Below, one piece after another: positions 9,125 to 18,709 of a stretch of 64,000 nt of DNA. The notes below the pieces were generated by a model. It was not told the DNA's origin, searched no databases, and saw only the letters and a program-made list of their open reading frames with translations. The stretch covers positions 758,212-822,211 of the forward strand of contig NZ_SJPT01000001.1 of NCBI RefSeq assembly GCF_007860095.1. Direction: 5' to 3'. Made by a program: the position numbers and the translations under genes. Within the stretch, counting starts at the first letter, position 1. Every line of letters starts with the position of its first letter. Origin of the DNA: Novipirellula galeiformis (GTDB lineage Bacteria > Planctomycetota > Planctomycetia > Pirellulales > Pirellulaceae).

Positions 9125-10230
9125 CTAACCCAGGGCGGAGTCGGGATTTGGGGGGAGTTGATGCCATCCACCCAAATCTTGCTCTTTGCTTAGGTGTGGG
9201 ATCCGTTTGCTTGGTGGTGCGATTAGATTTTTTAACCTCCCATTTTTTAACCTGTCCTCTGTCCTCGCTAGGTTGTATCCAATGGCTCACGATCTCGATT
9301 TGAATGAAGATGCCCGTGGCAGAGATGCAAGTTGTTGGCACGATACAAATAGGGTCGCCGGACGAGAAGGTTAGAAAATGAGAGGGTGGGAAATCTCGGA
9401 AATTGGGAAGACTGAGACCGGGGCTGGCTTTGCATTCGGTTTTCACCGGGGCGCCGAAGAAAACGCAGATGCCGTAGGTGGCACTTGAGTCTTGTTTCGC
9501 CAAAGTGGAAGAGGGAACCTGCAAGTTGATGATTCTAGAAGCCTGTGTTCTCTCTAACAGAGCATCGATCTGATAAGCGTTTCGATACTGCCGCGGGCGA
9601 TCGTTCTAAACGCGGGAAAAGATATCCGGCACGGATCGCGACAACGGCATCACTTAGGCGGGGACCACCGGGGACGGACCACCGGGGACAGAGCAAATTT
9701 TCGCGAGCACCGGAACCGCGAGCACCGGGGACAGAGCGAATTTTTGGGGGTGTCAGAGCATCCCTGCTGGCGGTTTTGATGGATTGGCCCGCTAAACTGC
9801 GAAGATGCTGGCAACGCGACTCAGTATCGACTCAGGCGGCGAAACCGTGCTCGGGGGCCAACCCAGCCCAAGATTGCCGCTCACCCTGCTGCGGCTCGCA
9901 AAGGCTTGACCTGGGCTCGGTTAATTAACGCCGACGGATTCGTAAGCTCCAGCCGATTGAATTCAACGGCCGCCAAAGGTTCGCCGAGTTTCCAAGGGTA
10001 GCCCTGTCGTGGTGGGCATAGATACGCAGGAAAAGTGCTATGTCCCTTTGCATTCCCTTTTCAGTTCACCGCAGACTGCGGATACCGAGGTCGCGAAAAC
10101 CTTGCAACTTTTTGTTGATGTCCATATTTGGGGGCAATAAACTTCAGCATTGAAATCCGGTCTTCTGATAGTCTTAACGCACCTACGAAGCGGTTGTTCA
10201 TTGAGCGTGTTTGGTAAGTGAGAATCAGCC
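9125..10230. other. Gene-free region, 1.1 kb, with repeat remnants
   Basis: I see no credible gene. The open frames present have repeat-driven or arginine/serine-rich composition. Bases 9655-9934 hold repeat copy A, described separately. The rest looks like decayed intergenic sequence upstream of the sulfatase. Confidence 0.6.
9655..9934. repeat. Repeat copy A flanking the sulfatase (CCGGGGACAGAG-type)
   Basis: The core ACCGGGGACAGAGC recurs, followed by a TTTTTGGGGGTGTCAGA segment and, about 110 bp later, CTGCGGCTCGCAAAGGCTTG with a related tail ending near 9934. The same ordered blocks recur at 11740-11880 in the same orientation. In planctomycetes such GGGGACAGAG arrays are often seen near REP-associated (IS200-like) transposase genes; that link is from general knowledge and no transposase is visible here. 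Confidence 0.7.
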
Positions 10231-11730
10231 ATGAAAAGTAAGAACGGCGTCAGGACAAACGCATTCCCTTTTGCCCACCGCAATCTTCGTTTCTTGATCC
10301 AGGGTTTCTTGATTCAATCGTGCGTTTTTCTTTTGCTCTCGTCGTCCGCCATTATCGCAGACGAGTCACGACCTAACGTTCTGCTCGTTTGCGTTGATGA
10401 TTTGAGGCCGGAGCTTCGTTGTTTTGGCGCGGAGTACATTCATTCTCCTAACATTGATCGGCTTGCATCGCAGGGAAGAAGGTTTGCTCGTCATTATGTT
10501 CAATCGCCAACATGCGGCGCGTCTCGATATGCGTTACTGACCGGGACGTACGGCGGTTCAAGCAATAACGCATTGTTCGAACGCGCGAAGAGTTTGCTCG
10601 AGAATCCTGGCCGTATCTCGCCTAGCATGCCAGCGTGGTTTCGACAAAATGGCTACACCACGGTGTCGGTTGGAAAAGTTTCTCACCATCCAGGCGGACG
10701 AGGTGGCGATCGATGGGACAAGTCTTCTGTTCTAGAGTTACCCGATTCATGGGACAGGCATCTATTGACGCCAGGCCCCTGGCAAGATCCACGGGGTTGG
10801 ATGCATGGTTTGGCCAACGGCGAAATTCGCAATGACGAGACGAGAGAAGACGGAACCATCTCGATGCATGTGATGCAGTCGACTGAAGGTCCTGACTCGA
10901 TTTATCCCGACGGAGTTTCAATTGATGAAGCTCTTCGTCAGATGGATTTAGTAACCGCAGAAAAAGAGAAGCCATTCTTTTTAGCCGTTGGGATACTTCG
11001 TCCACATCTTCCTTTCGGTGCACCGGCTAAGTATCTGCAACACTATGCCGATACCGAGATGCCGCCCACCGCCCATCCCCAAAAACCGAAGGGCAAAACA
11101 ACTTGGCATAAGTCGGGTGAGTTTTACAAGTACGATCGTGGCGGTAGAGATCCCAACACGGATGCTGAATACGCGATCGAAGTTCGCAAGCACTATGCCG
11201 CGTGTGTTAGTTACGCTGACGCACAGGTGGGTAAATTGATGGATCGACTTCGGACAACGGGCGCGGACAAGAACACAATCGTTGTTTTGTGGGGTGACCA
11301 TGGTTGGCATCTGGGAGAACACGCCATTTGGGGCAAGCACGCTTTGTTCGAGGAGTCATTGCATTCGCCTTTGATCATTTCCTATCCCGAAATTGCGCAG
11401 GGCGGCGAGCCAACAAATGCGATGGTTGAAACGCTCGATATCTTTCCGACCTTGTGTGAGTTGACGGGGTTGCCAACGCCCGATTTCGTCGACGGCGTTT
11501 CCCTCAAGCCGATCCTGGACGACCCAAAGTCCGCGGGGCATCCGGCATTTTCATATTTTAGGTCGGCAAAAACGATACGCACAGAAACTCACCGCTTGAT
11601 ACGTCACAAGAATGGTCATGTTGAACTTTACGACCACGGTTCAGCGGCCAAAGAGACCGAGAATATTGCCAGCGAAAATTCACTTCTTGTGGAAACGCTT
11701 TCTAACCAGTTGGATGCTCGGCTGGATTAA
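10231..11730 (+). CDS. Sulfatase, iduronate-2-sulfatase-like, secreted
   Basis: A signal peptide or anchor ([18 protein letters not shown], about residues 26-43) precedes the arylsulfatase fold: CVDDLRP with aspartates 56-57, the modification motif C95-G-A-S-R99, GILRPHLPF, and [17 protein letters not shown]. All key motifs are present and 499 residues is a normal length, so it should be active if formylglycine is made. Direct repeats flank the gene on both sides, and by eye it uses more A/T in third codon positions than its neighbours. Both suggest a separately acquired gene; this is an inference. The substrate is unknown. Confidence 0.93.
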   Translation: MKSKNGVRTNAFPFAHRNLRFLIQGFLIQSCVFLLLSSSAIIADESRPNVLLVCVDDLRPELRCFGAEYIHSPNIDRLASQGRRFARHYVQSPTCGASRYALLTGTYGGSSNNALFERAKSLLENPGRISPSMPAWFRQNGYTTVSVGKVSHHPGGRGGDRWDKSSVLELPDSWDRHLLTPGPWQDPRGWMHGLANGEIRNDETREDGTISMHVMQSTEGPDSIYPDGVSIDEALRQMDLVTAEKEKPFFLAVGILRPHLPFGAPAKYLQHYADTEMPPTAHPQKPKGKTTWHKSGEFYKYDRGGRDPNTDAEYAIEVRKHYAACVSYADAQVGKLMDRLRTTGADKNTIVVLWGDHGWHLGEHAIWGKHALFEESLHSPLIISYPEIAQGGEPTNAMVETLDIFPTLCELTGLPTPDFVDGVSLKPILDDPKSAGHPAFSYFRSAKTIRTETHRLIRHKNGHVELYDHGSAAKETENIASENSLLVETLSNQLDARLD

Positions 11731-11739
11731 TGGAGAGTT

Positions 11740-11880
11740 AAAAGCGGGAGCACCGGGGACGGATTACCGGGGACAGAGGGATTACCGGGGACAGAGTACT
11801 TTTTCGGGGGTGTCAGATTAGTCCTACTGCGGCTCGCAAATCCTTGGCCCGGGCTCGGTCATTCAACGCCGTTGGCGTGC
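11740..11880. repeat. Repeat copy B flanking the sulfatase
   Basis: Three ACCGGGGAC units start at 11752, 11766 and 11784, beginning about 20 bp after the sulfatase stop. They are followed by TTTTTCGGGGGTGTCAGA and CTGCGGCTCGCAAATCCTTG, the same order as copy A but without the extra 110 bp. On the minus strand the tail reads NDRARAKDLRAAVGLI, possibly the C-terminal remnant of a lost protein. Confidence 0.7.
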
Positions 11881-12020
11881 GGGAGGCGGAACCAAAACAC
11901 TTTGCCTGGGTTTGATTCTCAATCGTAATCCTAATCCTAATCTTCTCCGCTTGGCTCCCGTCGAATGCGGTTAGGCAGATGGGATTAGGAGTTGGTTGTG
12001 CTTTTGAACGAATGCACTCT

Positions 12021-13475
12021 TTAAGCAAATAGGGCGTCGACGGCGCGGCCTTTGCCGTCTTCGGTGACATAGAACGGGCGAGACTCGATATCAAATCCGG
12101 TGCGCGGGCTGATGCCCATCGCCGTCATGATCGTGGCGTGCAAATCGGAGATCGAAACGGGATCTTCCACCGCGACCAAAGGACGCTCCGGTGCGGTGGC
12201 GCCATACAAGAATCCTGGCTTCATGCCGCCCCCGAACATCAGCACACTCGATCCGCCAGTGAAATGTCGGTGCAATCCGTAATGCTTCATTTCGCCGAGC
12301 ACATCGACCTTGTCACGCGCTTGATCTCTGGCGTCGGATCCGGGTTGCCCTTCCATGAGCGCATCGCGACTGAACTCCGATGCCACGATCACGAGGGTCC
12401 GGTCGAGCAATTGACGCTGCTCTAAATCGAGAATCAATTGAGCGATCGGTTGATCGATCTCGCGATGCATCCGCGCCATCGTCGTGTGCCCGTCATTGTG
12501 CGTGTCGAAGTGCAGAAACGGAACGTACTCGGTGGTGACCTCTACAAATCGCGTCCCCGCTTCGACCAAGCGTCGGGCCAGTAAACATCCTTGGCCAAAG
12601 CGTGTGTCGCCGTACTTTTCGGAAATCTCATCCGGTTCAAGCGTAATATCAAAAGCCTCACGTTCTTTCGAGCTGAGCAGCCGATAGGCGTTGTCCAGGG
12701 AGCGCAGCATCGATTCTTGATGGTAATCGCTGAGGAACTCACGCTGGGGGCTGTGGTCGACCAGTTTACGAAACAACCGATTGCGGTTGGCAAACCGCTG
12801 GGCCTGCATCCCTTGCGGGGGACGCACCGAGACCGCGGCGCGGTCGGGATAGGGCAAGTTCATCGGCCCGTATTCGCTGCCAAAGAAACCGGCCGTGGTG
12901 AAGGCTTTGAGCTCCTCGCTTTCACCCACTCCTTCCAAGCGTTGTCCAATGTTAACAAACGCCGGCATCACCTCGTTTCGCGAGCCCAGTACGCGAGCCA
13001 TCCATGATCCAATGTGGGGAGCCGCGACCGTTTGAGGCGGCACGTAACCGGTGTGCCAGTGGTATTGGTGGCGTGAGTGCAGGATGCTGCCGAGGTCGGG
13101 TTGGACGTGCGAGCGAATCAGTGTGCCTCGATCCATCACGCCCGCAATGTTCTCTAAGCCTTCGCAAATCTTGATCGAGTCGACCGCAGTATCAATGGCC
13201 GGGAACGTGCTGAGCATGTCGGCCACCGGCAATCCCTTTTCAAATGCGTGGTACCGTTTAGGATCGAACGTGTCTGGGGCCGCCATACCACCGGCCAACC
13301 AGACCAAGATACAGGCGTCGGCCGTCGGCTCGGGGTGTGTGATGACCTCCGTTGCCGAAGCGCATTGCCGGGGCGCAGCGCTCGCCATCGCGGCCAGCGA
13401 CGCAGCGGAAAGTTGACGCAAGAAATCACGGCGAACGAGCGATTGGGGGCGGTTCGGATCGTCGGAAAAATGCAT
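12021..13475 (-). CDS. DUF1501 family protein, Tat-exported
   Basis: The ATG at 13475 opens on a twin-arginine signal (VRRDFLRQLSAASLAAMASA). The body carries the DUF1501 marks WLAGGMAAPDTFDPK, LARRLVEAGTRFVEV, WDTH-like FDTHNDGHTTMARMH and VIVASEFSRD. The fold resembles the alkaline phosphatase/sulfatase superfamily, but no defined reaction is known. It follows the DUF1549/DUF1553 gene by 72 bp on the same strand, the standard planctomycete pairing, so the two are probably co-transcribed and act together outside the cytoplasm. Confidence 0.92.
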   Translation of the reverse strand: MHFSDDPNRPQSLVRRDFLRQLSAASLAAMASAAPRQCASATEVITHPEPTADACILVWLAGGMAAPDTFDPKRYHAFEKGLPVADMLSTFPAIDTAVDSIKICEGLENIAGVMDRGTLIRSHVQPDLGSILHSRHQYHWHTGYVPPQTVAAPHIGSWMARVLGSRNEVMPAFVNIGQRLEGVGESEELKAFTTAGFFGSEYGPMNLPYPDRAAVSVRPPQGMQAQRFANRNRLFRKLVDHSPQREFLSDYHQESMLRSLDNAYRLLSSKEREAFDITLEPDEISEKYGDTRFGQGCLLARRLVEAGTRFVEVTTEYVPFLHFDTHNDGHTTMARMHREIDQPIAQLILDLEQRQLLDRTLVIVASEFSRDALMEGQPGSDARDQARDKVDVLGEMKHYGLHRHFTGGSSVLMFGGGMKPGFLYGATAPERPLVAVEDPVSISDLHATIMTAMGISPRTGFDIESRPFYVTEDGKGRAVDALFA

Positions 13476-13547
13476 CAGGTTGACTCCGATAGTGTTGGCA
13501 AATACGTGGAGGGAGAGGCGGTGGACGTCCCGCAAAATCGGTCGTCC

Positions 13548-15995
13548 TTAGCGAATCAACATGAACTCGGGCAGCATGCAAATCGCCCACAACGCATCTT
13601 CGACCGCTGCTTGGCTAGGAGAAGCACCGAGTGCGCTTTGGAACAGGCTGGCTTCCGTGTCGGTGGGGTTACGCGTCAGGGCGTACTGAAACAAATGACG
13701 TACCAAGGCGTCGGTCGAGGACCACTCTTGCGTTAACCAGTGCCGAGCGCCTTGGGAAAACGAGTCTGCGAGCGAGGCGTCATTCGCTAGATCAATCGCC
13801 TCGAGTGTGGTGAGCGTCGTCGGACGCATCGAGACAATTTGGTCGCGAAGGGGACGGCCGAGCGATTGCATCAAAGCGTTATTCTTCATCAACGACGCTC
13901 GCACCATCGGTCGTTTGCGGGGGTGCTGCGTGATGTTTTCCAGCGTTGCCGCAGCGGCACGCTGGATCAATTCGCTCCAGCCGGCGACGGGCGTCACGAT
14001 CGAGACGGCGTTCCATCCGTCGCTGGGCGAAGTGAGCTGCGATTTTTCGGCGGCCGGAATTTCCGGATTCCATTGCCATGAATCATCCGTTGCCAAAGAG
14101 AGTTGGCTGCCATCGGCAAGAGCGAGATTGGCGGCGAAAAATAAGCCCGCGGGGTTGGGGGCGTCCCCCGCGTTTTTGACATGAAATAACAGCTCGTTTT
14201 CGCCCGGTCGCAATAAACCGGCAAGTTCCACCGACACCAGCGTCGTCCAGTCCTTCGACGCACTCGCCTTGGTTCCATTGACGTAGAGCGTGAATTCGTT
14301 GTCGCACGTCACAACGGAGCCGCTGTAGTCCACATCGCTGGTTAATCGAAAGCGTTTACGAATCAGGAGTTCTTGGTTTGCCGCAGCGGTTTGCCCATCG
14401 GGACCACCCCAAATCCAGGCGGCGGTGGGCGTGGTGACATCGCGGATCGGTGAGTCATCAATGCTGCGTTTGACAGGGGCGTCAAACTTTTGTGGCGCGC
14501 TGTGGGTCAATTGCCACACGGCGTCCATGAATTGCTCGGCAGTCATGCGGCGCGCCCGTGGTCCGCGGTAAACATAGTCTTCACTGCGAGACTCGTCACG
14601 CGTGACTTCGGTTTTCGATTGGTAGGCTGCCGAAGTGGCGATCAAACGCAAAGTCGCTTTCACATCGTACTGGTTTTCAGCAAGATGAACGGCGAGGTAA
14701 TCCAGCAGGTCCTCGCTCCATGGTTTGGATTGCATCGCGTCCAACGGCTGAACAATCCCCCGGCCCATCAAACGGTACCACAGCCGATTGACAATCGTGC
14801 GAGTGAACCGGCCGTTCTCGGGATGCGTAAGCAATTGGGCGAGTTGGGCAAGTCTTTCTTGACGCGGGGCTGATGCATCGATTTGTCCGAGTTCTGGGAA
14901 CAACCATGACGCTTGCTGTGTTTCGCCAGTTGGCTTGTCACAGCGATACAACTCAAGTGGCGTTTCGGCGTAGATCGCAGCCAGCCCGTAGGCGTCTTTG
15001 AGTGTCCAACGATCGATGAAGCTGTCGTGGCACGAAGCACACTTCATGTTGATGCCGAGAAACGATTGCGAGATGCTTTGCGCGAATTGAATTTCAAGGG
15101 TCTGTCCCGCGCTGACGGTGCCTCGCCATTTGATGCCGTCGATGTAGCCGCGAGTTTCGTCCGATGTGGGGGCGACCAATTCGCGAGTGAGTTGATCGAA
15201 GGGTTTGTTTTCGACTAACGCGGTGTAAAGCCAGTGACTGATTTGTCGACGACCTTGGGTGATAAACCCGGTGCCGCTGTAATCATTGCGCAGCAGATCG
15301 TTGTAGAACGTCAACCAATGATCGGCGTAATCAATCTCGCGTGAGAGCAGTTCATCGACTAAGCGTGTCCGTTTATCGGGTGAGGGATCCTCAAGAAACG
15401 TGGCAAGCGCAGCGGGCGTGGGGAGCAGACCGATGAGGTCTAAGTGGACGCGGCGAAAGAAGACGGAGTCTTCGATCGGCGCGAGGCGTGGTGTGCCGTG
15501 TGCCGCTTGGTCCGCATCGAGAATGCGATCCAGCGGATGGTCGCGTCCATCGACGCTGGGGGGGAGCTCCGGTTTGCGCGGCCGTAGCGGCGGTTCGTAG
15601 CTTTGGATGGCAAACGTAAAGTCTTCGTCCCAGGGCATCCCCTCATCGATCCAGCGGCGAATCAACGCCGTCTCCGGCGTGGTCAAACGAGGCCGATCCG
15701 GCGGTGGCATTTGGATCGCGGGGTCTTGGGATGTGATCAACCGAACCAGCTCGGAGCTGGACGAGGCATTCGGCTCGAGCATGCCGGAATCGAGAGCGGA
15801 GCTGCGCGTATTGAGCGAAAAATCGCCTTCGGCCTCGCGTCCGCCGTGACAAATGACACAGTTCCGCTGCAAGATCGGCACGATTTCATGAACGAAATCG
15901 ACGGGCTCCTGACCGCGGGTCGTGTCGCCCGAGCTGGCGATGATCAGCGCTAGAAACGCGGCGGCAATGCGAAATCGCGAGCGTGTTTGGCACAT
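13548..15995 (-). CDS. DUF1549/DUF1553 protein with N-terminal cytochrome-like PSCyt1 domain
   Basis: The ATG at 15995 gives a signal peptide (FRIAAAFLALIIAS); the longer frame to 16322 is composed of repeat-encoded sequence and was not used. A single heme-type motif CVICH lies near residue 49 (PSCyt1), then DUF1549 (LDLIGLLPTP, CASCHDSF) and DUF1553 (ARRMTAEQFMDAVWQLT, with the C-terminal ALTRNPTDTE). Between the DUF1553 motifs lies an inserted beta-rich segment (VVTCDNEFTLYVNGTKAS, GENELLFHVKN) that looks like a carbohydrate-binding sandwich. The enzyme function of this planctomycete family is unknown. It precedes DUF1501 in a likely operon. Confidence 0.92.
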   Translation of the reverse strand: MCQTRSRFRIAAAFLALIIASSGDTTRGQEPVDFVHEIVPILQRNCVICHGGREAEGDFSLNTRSSALDSGMLEPNASSSSELVRLITSQDPAIQMPPPDRPRLTTPETALIRRWIDEGMPWDEDFTFAIQSYEPPLRPRKPELPPSVDGRDHPLDRILDADQAAHGTPRLAPIEDSVFFRRVHLDLIGLLPTPAALATFLEDPSPDKRTRLVDELLSREIDYADHWLTFYNDLLRNDYSGTGFITQGRRQISHWLYTALVENKPFDQLTRELVAPTSDETRGYIDGIKWRGTVSAGQTLEIQFAQSISQSFLGINMKCASCHDSFIDRWTLKDAYGLAAIYAETPLELYRCDKPTGETQQASWLFPELGQIDASAPRQERLAQLAQLLTHPENGRFTRTIVNRLWYRLMGRGIVQPLDAMQSKPWSEDLLDYLAVHLAENQYDVKATLRLIATSAAYQSKTEVTRDESRSEDYVYRGPRARRMTAEQFMDAVWQLTHSAPQKFDAPVKRSIDDSPIRDVTTPTAAWIWGGPDGQTAAANQELLIRKRFRLTSDVDYSGSVVTCDNEFTLYVNGTKASASKDWTTLVSVELAGLLRPGENELLFHVKNAGDAPNPAGLFFAANLALADGSQLSLATDDSWQWNPEIPAAEKSQLTSPSDGWNAVSIVTPVAGWSELIQRAAAATLENITQHPRKRPMVRASLMKNNALMQSLGRPLRDQIVSMRPTTLTTLEAIDLANDASLADSFSQGARHWLTQEWSSTDALVRHLFQYALTRNPTDTEASLFQSALGASPSQAAVEDALWAICMLPEFMLIR

Positions 15996-16381
15996 CGTTA
16001 GCAATGAAGTGGGGGAAGGGCGAGCGTAAAATGAACAAGCGACGAAGGGGGACGAAGGGGCCTGTGTCGAAGCGGCTGTGTCGAAGGGGGACGCGTCGAA
16101 GCGGCTGTGGGGGGCGAGCACAGAGGGGCGAGCACGGAGGGGCGAGCACGGGTGGCAAACGACCCTGATGGACAACATCTCATTGTACTGGTGTGGAGCA
16201 CGCCAGGTTGGAATCGATGGGGTTTCTTGCGGATTCGGCAATCGCCGCGGCGTGACGCGGTGGATAAATACAGCCGGGGCGTCGCCTAGGCAGCAAACGG
16301 GAATTGGAGAAAATTGTCGCACGATTTAGCCGATTGGGGGTGCCCCAATGGCAATACCGCGGCAGGGAAAGAAAGATTCGG
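15996..16381. other. Divergent intergenic region between DUF1549 and DAHP synthase genes
   Basis: Both neighbouring genes start from here. It contains the repeat cluster at 16041-16152. No clear promoter boxes were recognised. Confidence 0.5.
16041..16152. repeat. Cluster of short tandem repeats
   Basis: GACGAAGGGG occurs twice in tandem at 16041-16060. GTCGAAGCGGCTGTG-like units follow, and GGGGCGAGCACRGR occurs three times at 16111-16152 with a 14-bp period. Unlike most tandem repeats in this window, these lie at gene starts rather than ends. Confidence 0.8.
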
Positions 16382-17719
16382 ATGAGCGACTGGGAGCCCA
16401 CTTCTTGGAAATCCAAACCGACGTTACAGCAGCCGACGTACGGAGATTCTGCGGCGTTTGACGAGGTCGTTCAGCGTTTAGGGGAGCGTCCACCCCTGGT
16501 CACCGGGTGGGAGGTCGAGCGATTGAAGACTCAGCTCGCGCTGGCGGCCAATGGGGATGCGTTTTTGTTGCAGGGCGGAGACTGTAGCGAGAGTTTCGAT
16601 GCATGTCGTGCCGACCCCATTGAAAAGAAGTTGAAGGTCCTGCTTCAGATGAGTTTGGTGTTGGTGTATGGGTTGAAAAAGCCGATCATTCGGGTGGGGC
16701 GGATCGCGGGCCAATATGCCAAACCTCGCTCTAATGATCTCGAAATACGTGATGGGGTCTCGTTGCCGTCGTACCGAGGTGATTGTGTCAATCGCAGTCC
16801 CTTCACTAGCGAAGATCGCCAACCGCGCCCTGAGAATTTGCTCACTGCGTATGATCGATCGGCTCAAACGTTGAACTATCTCCGCGCGTTGACCGAAGGT
16901 GGCTTCGCTGACTTGAAGCATCCCGAAAACTGGGAGCTCGATTTTGTTACGTTGTCCTCTCGTTCGGACGAGTATCATCAAATGGTGCGAGGGATTGGGG
17001 ACTCGTTGAATTTCTTGGATGTGCTCGGCGGCGTGACACGGGCCGAGTTGTCTCGGGTCGATTTTTACACATCGCACGAAGCGTTGTTGCTCGCCTACGA
17101 AGCATCATTGACGCGGCGTGCGATTGGCCGCAGCGGTTGGTACAACCTCGGCACCCACTTTCCCTGGATCGGCGATCGCACTCGGGCTATCGACGGAGCG
17201 CACATCGAATATTGTCGGGGCATTAAGAATCCGATTGGTGTCAAAGTTGGACCGAGCATGACGCCCGACGGTTTGCGGGAGTTGCTCGAGGTGCTCAATC
17301 CTGATCGCGAAGCGGGGCGGATGACCTTGATCTGTCGCTTCGGAGCGAGCCAAATCCAGTCCTCGCTGCCACCGTTGATCGCGGCGGTGCAATCGTCAAA
17401 GCAGCCGGTGTTGTGGTCCGTTGATCCGATGCATGGCAACACGATCACCACGGCCGAGGGAATCAAGACACGCCACTTTGATCAAATTTTGGACGAGGTG
17501 CGCGACTCATTCGCCATTCATGCTCAACACGGCACGGTCGTCGGCGGGATTCATTTAGAGTTGACCGGCAACAACGTCACCGAGTGCATCGGCGGGGCTG
17601 GAGGGCTAAGTTCCACCGATCTAGCGACCGCGTACGAGAGCAACGTGGATCCTCGGCTGAACTACGAGCAAGCGATGGAGATCGCGTTTCAGATCGCGGG
17701 TCAGGCGAGAGGATCGTGA
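16382..17719 (+). CDS. Class II 3-deoxy-7-phosphoheptulonate (DAHP) synthase
   Basis: It condenses phosphoenolpyruvate with erythrose 4-phosphate, the first step of the shikimate pathway. Class II (plant/AroH type) motifs are clear: LLQGGDCSESF, KPIIRVGRIAGQYAKPRS, HFPWIGDRTR, VKVGPSM, WSVDPMHGNT and GGIHLELTGNNVTECIGG. The ATG at 16382 follows an AGGGAAAG site and gives MSDWEPTSWKSKP, the usual class II N-terminus; the frame upstream to 16304 is rejected. The length is 445 residues. aroC lies 10 kb away rather than in an operon. Confidence 0.95.
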   Translation: MSDWEPTSWKSKPTLQQPTYGDSAAFDEVVQRLGERPPLVTGWEVERLKTQLALAANGDAFLLQGGDCSESFDACRADPIEKKLKVLLQMSLVLVYGLKKPIIRVGRIAGQYAKPRSNDLEIRDGVSLPSYRGDCVNRSPFTSEDRQPRPENLLTAYDRSAQTLNYLRALTEGGFADLKHPENWELDFVTLSSRSDEYHQMVRGIGDSLNFLDVLGGVTRAELSRVDFYTSHEALLLAYEASLTRRAIGRSGWYNLGTHFPWIGDRTRAIDGAHIEYCRGIKNPIGVKVGPSMTPDGLRELLEVLNPDREAGRMTLICRFGASQIQSSLPPLIAAVQSSKQPVLWSVDPMHGNTITTAEGIKTRHFDQILDEVRDSFAIHAQHGTVVGGIHLELTGNNVTECIGGAGGLSSTDLATAYESNVDPRLNYEQAMEIAFQIAGQARGS

Positions 17720-17783
17720 GCGGTTTTGCAAAGCCGTCGGTGTCGTCGCAAAGCTCGACGCCTGTGGTGACGGGGCCAGTGAA

Positions 17784-18668
17784 TCATTCGTCGACTTCGG
17801 GAAGCTTAAGCTTGGCCTTGTTCTTCTCGTAGAACTTGGTGATATCCATGCCGCCTCGCTGTTCCTCTTCAAGCAACTTGATGCGTGACTCGAGGCGTTC
17901 GATGCGGCGAGCCAATTGTGGAATGATCTCGTGATCACGGCTCGCCTTCTTCAGGCGAGGGACGGCGGGGTAGCCGAGATGCCGCTGCATCGCGGCGAAC
18001 AGATAGAGGGGCTCTTTGCGGCGATTGCCGAAGGCGATTCGCCCCTCTTTCTGGCCAAACAGAAATGGGCCTTTGTCATCGAGCGATTGCCCCGCCTCGA
18101 GCAAACGGTTGCGATAGTCATCGCTGGCCAGGAACATCAGGTCGCCGAAGTCAATCAGTCCCACTTGAGCGCGGACCAGCAAGATCCACTTTGCCCACGT
18201 AGAGTCATACATCGGATCGGAGCTTACCGCAGTCAAGCCTTTGTCGTAGTTGAGTCGGTTGCGACAAAGGGCTTCGAATTGGAACAGGAATAGTCCTGCC
18301 GGCGTTGCTTCGGTCGCGCGATACTTGGCATCGGCTTCGAGGATATGCAGCGCGATTCCGATCGTGAACCGGCCGGTTTCGCTCTCCGCTTCTTCGATCA
18401 AGTACGTTTGAAACGTGTTGAAGTAATGGCTTAGCTTGCGCATCGCGGGAGCCATTGTGCCGGAGTGCTTCAGTTCGGTGAGCAAGTACTCGACGGCCAT
18501 CGGCAATTTCGTCGTCGCGAGTAGCTCGAAGCGTGTCTGTTCCAACAGCTCTTGCATTGGCATGTTTTCGCCAATGCGTTCTTTTAGCAATTGAAACAGA
18601 TAGCCTTGTTCGATGTATTCCGTGCGATCCAACAAGGCGGGCGATGGGGGCTCGGGCGCAGCGGTCAT
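17784..18668 (-). CDS. Conserved-looking hypothetical protein with C-terminal coiled coil
   Basis: Family not recognised. The protein has 294 residues, is soluble and mainly helical, with no signal or membrane segment. A likely coiled coil covers about residues 254-275 (LARRIERLESRIKLLEEEQ), followed by a basic KFYEKNKAKLKLPEVDE tail. Codon use and composition look like a normal gene. It converges with the DAHP synthase gene (64 bp between stops) and precedes fabF by 41 bp in the opposite order, so it may be co-transcribed downstream of or with the fab genes; its start lies 41 bp after the fabF stop. Confidence 0.85.
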   Translation of the reverse strand: MTAAPEPPSPALLDRTEYIEQGYLFQLLKERIGENMPMQELLEQTRFELLATTKLPMAVEYLLTELKHSGTMAPAMRKLSHYFNTFQTYLIEEAESETGRFTIGIALHILEADAKYRATEATPAGLFLFQFEALCRNRLNYDKGLTAVSSDPMYDSTWAKWILLVRAQVGLIDFGDLMFLASDDYRNRLLEAGQSLDDKGPFLFGQKEGRIAFGNRRKEPLYLFAAMQRHLGYPAVPRLKKASRDHEIIPQLARRIERLESRIKLLEEEQRGGMDITKFYEKNKAKLKLPEVDE

Positions 18669-18709
18669 AGCGATGTCCTAAAGCGCCGTTTCCATGGCAA
18701 TGGCGAGGT

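Noticed and set aside
9545-9928. 127-codon frame over repeat copy A
   Set aside because: Composition is dictated by the GGGGACAGAG repeats.
11813-12094. Minus-strand frame ending DRARAKDLRAAVGLI
   Set aside because: It overlaps the DUF1501 gene in another frame; only the tail, inside repeat copy B, might be a transposase remnant.
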